Both the position numbers and the translations under genes were made by a program. Shown one piece after another: positions 61,701 through 64,000 of a stretch of DNA of 64,000 nucleotides. The DNA comes from UBA6055 sp965214085 (GTDB lineage: Bacteria; Chloroflexota; Anaerolineae; Aggregatilineales; Phototrophicaceae). The first letter of the stretch is position 1. Each line of letters starts with the position of its first letter. Under the pieces are notes generated by a model. It did no database searches. It saw nothing but the letters and a program-made list of their open reading frames with translations, and had not been told where the DNA came from. The stretch is taken from contig OZ243937.1 of the NCBI GenBank assembly GCA_965214085.1, positions 2,666,001 through 2,730,000 of the forward strand, written 5' to 3'.

Positions 61701-62052
61701 CGAGATGGAAGACGGTCGCGACTTTCAAATGATGATCTATACGCAAGCCCTGTCGCAGGCGCTTGACGCTGAGGGCAGCCCAGATGAGGTGGCCGGCGGG
61801 CTGTTCTGGCATGTGCGCGATCTCAAAGCGAGCGGCATCTTCGCGGCTGACGACGAAGACGACATCGCCGCGGTTGAAGCCGCGAAAGCGCATATTGCTC
61901 AAAATCTGCGGCAAGGGCGCGCGGGGCAATTCCCGGCGCATGCCAGCAAGCTGGAAAACGACAAATGCGCCCGCTACTGCGAGTTTTCGCGCTTATGCCG
62001 CCGACAAGTCAGCGGCCGCTACAAGACGGCGCAAAAGACTGAGGACGCCTAG
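58777..62052 (+). CDS. addB: AddB-type nuclease/helicase subunit, PD-(D/E)XK and Fe-S cluster
   Basis: The 1091-aa protein is the AddB-like partner of the helicase gene that follows directly. Its N-terminal P-loop is degenerate (LAPVGRDKTEQ). The C-terminal nuclease site reads RIDRADERLIVVDYKSG (about residues 952-967). Cys805 with Cys1064, Cys1068 and Cys1074 (CARYCEFSRLC) would bind a 4Fe-4S cluster, as in AddB. Together with AddA it resects double-strand ends for RecA repair. The start is GTG 58777; everything upstream is mobile-element sequence. Confidence 0.87.
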   Translation: MTATLHLAPVGRDKTEQAIRLLRQLMLVRGGALPKIWVLLATRRQELSFRQVLIETDSSQSVYFNIEFFNFYSLNARLLKIAATPVRRLDRLTRHNLLRQLLADMLAAGELSFFQRIATTRGFVTIMTELIDELKQSRVDVADFAAAARSEKDREIAAIYRRYQDSLRQSDLADVEGEGWLALATLQKRRDLSADVDLLLVDGYDQFTPVQAQLLAELSRSRMPVHITLTSLAGEDTSRLPRRSMLARQGLESAFAAAGVELRQREVEAAADSRPPDLQELSAKLFRGLPSRRSGEAIRLIALPDPADEVKAVLRSVKRLLLRGARADDILIALRDWERYATYFETGREEYKLPLLLQYEGAHHRAPVIAALLDLISLAPRFRRRDLLDALRSPYIDSGLSLEQIDLLDRISQEQQFLGGGEGDWLEIVSLAQQRSDDTSNEASDEVKWTALSAGQAEGLATTLRAFIRAVSPPDSARLPEYIRWLADLLGADPQSAAETESSANSLNIIIRAWEHHRDNPAIVQRDINALKGLKRIMRDMLASDAVLRTTFQQHQPIAWRRFRADLTHALQTHSHQSPGQSRQGQVLVTTASEARGLPHAHVFIPGLAEGVFPAEASEDPLYLDSEREQLQQRGVRLETRAERIDDRGLFYELISLPRRSLTLSRPTFQTGRVWIESHLWRAVAEVFEDLPLETRPVGAVIEPAEAANSAELMLALADQLNQPDAADGETALRARNWLLAQTRHAANWRRLERRRGIELRRLSNAPYDHYSGLLSRPELLAQTARLLGAEQVWSASRLKDYGLCGFRYFAKRLLRLEETAEPEAGVDALQLGSLNHSILEQTYKRIAERELDVSEKNLDEALQIFAEVSSEVLRQAPADLKFRATATWQQEQAILVTRLKALIRKDFSAKSPLNKFGGTRRVEQLERYFSEVSIDMPGGMAPLRVNGFIDRIDRADERLIVVDYKSGSTKINRAEMEDGRDFQMMIYTQALSQALDAEGSPDEVAGGLFWHVRDLKASGIFAADDEDDIAAVEAAKAHIAQNLRQGRAGQFPAHASKLENDKCARYCEFSRLCRRQVSGRYKTAQKTEDA

Positions 62053-64000
62053 ATGGACCCGACCGCCGAACAGCGCGCTGCCATTCACATTCAGGACAAG
62101 AATTTGCTAGTGGTGGCGGGCGCCGGCTCGGGCAAGACGCGCGTGCTGGTGGAGCGCTTTATTCAGTTGCTGGCGACTCACCCCGACTGGCCCATCGGCG
62201 CGCTGGTGGCCATCACCTTCACGCGTGAAGCCGCCTTCGAAATGCGTCAGCGGCTGCGGCTTGAGCTGGAGCAGCGGGCGCAAGCGGCGGATGGCGAGCC
62301 CTGGGCGCTGCACCTGGCGCAGATGGACAGCGCGCGCATAGACACCATACACGGGCTTTGCGCCGACATCCTGCGCGCCAACGCGGCCCAAGCCGGCGTC
62401 GACCCCAAGTTCGAGGTGCTGGACGAAACCGAAGCCGCCATCTTGCTGGACGAGGTTGTGGCTGATGTCTTGGCGGCGCTTGAGCCCCCGGCAGCCCGGC
62501 TCTTCGCCATTTACGACGCCTATCGAATCGACGAAACGCTGCGGCGGATGAACTTGGTCAATGGCGACTATCCGGAGTTTGCGCTGGATGCGGAAGCGCT
62601 TATCCAACTGTGGACGGAGCAATGGGCGGAGTTAATCCGTGAAGAGCGTCGGCGCTTGCTCGATTCGGAACAGGTCGCCGCGGTTAGGGCAATCGACGTC
62701 CCGCCGGTGGACGACAAGCTGGCGAACCTGGCGCGAGACTACCTCGACAGCCTGCGGGACCTCGACGCGGACGACATGGAAGCTGCGAAAATCTCTGAAT
62801 TGCTGCAAAGCTTGGTCAGCAGTGGCAAAGCGGGCAACAAAGGCAAGGGTGATGTCTGGGGCAGCAAAGAAGCGAAAGGAGATGTTGCGCAGGCTCTGAA
62901 CAATCTGTGCGACCGCGTCAAGCAGGGGCTGAACGCAGTTGGCGATCCCCCGGGCGAGCTGGACCGTCAGACCGCGGTCGTGCTGCCGCTGTGGCGCGAG
63001 CTTATGAGCCTTGCGCGCCGGGCCTACCGTCAGCGCAAAGCAGCCGACGCCCGGCTCGACTTTGATGACTTGGAGCGCCTTTCCGCCGAATTGCTGCGTG
63101 ACCCTTCCGCGCGCGAGCGCTATCGCGGCGCCGAATTCAAGCACCTGCTGGTGGACGAATTCCAAGATACCAACGCGGCGCAATGGCAGATCATCCAGTC
63201 GCTGGCCGACGTGCATTGCGGCGGAACGCTCTTCGCCGTGGGCGATGCCAAGCAGAGCATCTACCAATTTCGCGGCGCCGATGTCAGCGTCTTCAACCAG
63301 GTACGGGCGCGAATCTGCCAGCTGGATGCCTGCCGCGAATTGCCGCTGTCGACCTCCTTCCGCAGCCACCGCGCGCTGGTCGAGCAGTTTAATGTACTGT
63401 TTGCGCGCATCCTGGTCCCAGACGACGACAGCCCGGCGCAAGCCTACGAGGTCGCCTTTGACCGGCCGATGCGCGCTTTCCGCGCCGACTCGCCGGCCGC
63501 GCCAGCCATCGAGCTGCAGCTGCTTGATTTTCACCAGCGTGATGAAGCGGGAGAATACCTGCGCGGGAAGAATGGCCGGAAAATTCGCTATTCAGCCGAA
63601 GATATGCGCCGCTGGGAAGCCTTCGAGATCGCCAGCCGCATCAAAGCCATGATTGCCGAGGCGCGTCCCGTTTACGACAAAGACAGCCGGTCTTGGCGCG
63701 GCATCAACTATCGAGATGTCACCCTGCTCTTCCAGTCGATGTCTAATGTCACGCTCTACGAAGAGGTATTCAAGTCGCAAGAGATCCCCTACCTGACTGT
63801 GGCCGGACGCGGCTATTATGACCGGCAGGAAGTCTGGGATATGCTGGACTTGCTGCGCTTCCTGCACAATCCGGCCGATGATCTGTCGCTGGCGTCGGCT
63901 TTGCGCTCGCCGCTATTCGCCTTCAGCGATGATCTGCTCTTCGCCCTGCGCCTGCTCCGCGACGATGACGAAGACGGTGACAGGCTGGCGCTGTGGCGGG
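62053..64000 (+). CDS. addA: AddA-type UvrD/REP helicase-nuclease subunit (partial, runs off the window)
   Basis: The gene starts at ATG 62053, directly after the addB stop, and stays open for 649 codons to the edge. Visible helicase motifs are VVAGAGSGKTRVLVERF (Walker A), ITFTREAAFEMRQRL (Ia), LLVDEFQDTNAAQW (Walker B), VGDAKQSIYQFRGAD (III) and STSFRSHRALV (IV). The C-terminal nuclease domain would lie beyond the window. It unwinds DNA as the motor of the AddAB complex. Confidence 0.92.
   Translation, partial: MDPTAEQRAAIHIQDKNLLVVAGAGSGKTRVLVERFIQLLATHPDWPIGALVAITFTREAAFEMRQRLRLELEQRAQAADGEPWALHLAQMDSARIDTIHGLCADILRANAAQAGVDPKFEVLDETEAAILLDEVVADVLAALEPPAARLFAIYDAYRIDETLRRMNLVNGDYPEFALDAEALIQLWTEQWAELIREERRRLLDSEQVAAVRAIDVPPVDDKLANLARDYLDSLRDLDADDMEAAKISELLQSLVSSGKAGNKGKGDVWGSKEAKGDVAQALNNLCDRVKQGLNAVGDPPGELDRQTAVVLPLWRELMSLARRAYRQRKAADARLDFDDLERLSAELLRDPSARERYRGAEFKHLLVDEFQDTNAAQWQIIQSLADVHCGGTLFAVGDAKQSIYQFRGADVSVFNQVRARICQLDACRELPLSTSFRSHRALVEQFNVLFARILVPDDDSPAQAYEVAFDRPMRAFRADSPAAPAIELQLLDFHQRDEAGEYLRGKNGRKIRYSAEDMRRWEAFEIASRIKAMIAEARPVYDKDSRSWRGINYRDVTLLFQSMSNVTLYEEVFKSQEIPYLTVAGRGYYDRQEVWDMLDLLRFLHNPADDLSLASALRSPLFAFSDDLLFALRLLRDDDEDGDRLALWR

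Overview
The window is about 60% GC bacterial chromosome, densely packed with genes on both strands and free of rRNA, CRISPR, phage or plasmid genes. The gene set fits a Chloroflexota (Anaerolineae-like) bacterium: a SpoIIIAA/Ycf45-type AAA-R3H ATPase, a lone XPB/Ssl2-type N-terminal domain protein, an AddAB-type nuclease pair, a large FtsK and many short hairpin repeats between genes. This placement is an inference from gene content and style; no marker phylogeny was possible. Layout: 1-4.5 kb holds the tail of an unidentified gene, a Stf0-like sulfotransferase, a MalY/PatB-type aminotransferase, a nucleoside hydrolase and a DUF4342 protein. 4.9-10.5 kb holds dnaN, a PPOX-fold protein, a DUF89 phosphatase, the AAA-R3H ATPase and a GNAT-like protein. 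10.9-23.7 kb is a mosaic of single metabolic and housekeeping genes (Gfo/Idh/MocA oxidoreductase, xpt, DinB, WD40, hotdog thioesterase, M24 peptidase, PhzF, zinc-ribbon plus XPB-like pair, rsmI, esterase-like protein, GNAT, HisC-like aminotransferase). 24.2-27.3 kb is the translation cluster rpsB-tsf-[MerB-like]-pyrH. 27.9-42 kb carries a glycosyltransferase, a TPR protein, an ABC-F protein, a small operon ending in dtd, amt, araB, a cytochrome P450, an M42 peptidase and a quinone oxidoreductase. 43.1-48.7 kb has ftsK and an aldo/keto reductase plus Gfo/Idh/MocA pair. 49.2-53.3 kb is a cobalamin-riboswitch-controlled operon (binding protein, permease, ATPase, corrinoid adenosyltransferase). 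53.5-64 kb has an RraA-like protein, four tRNA genes, a J-domain protein, a NYN nuclease, an atypical sensor kinase, a NERD-like membrane protein and addB-addA, with addA running off the end. The most interesting object is the gene between tsf and pyrH (25867-26553). Its frame is interrupted by one in-frame TGA at 26323-26325, yet it stays open, GC3-rich and family-like for 75 more codons. The TGA sits where organomercurial lyase MerB has its second catalytic cysteine. It is followed at once by a 14-pair hairpin with a GGTC apical loop, the layout of a bacterial SECIS element. I read it as a selenocysteine form of a MerB-like protein. A second theme is non-coding repeats. One family of short transposon-like elements (about 220-280 bp, ends CAGGGCAATCGCATCAAA) has 10-bp target duplications that are perfect at two sites and 9/10 at a third. 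A second family shows an 8-bp duplication. A third family of hairpin modules shares arms of the type TGTAGGGGCGA...TCGCCCCTACA around changing cores. These repeats fill nearly every intergenic gap above 250 bp.
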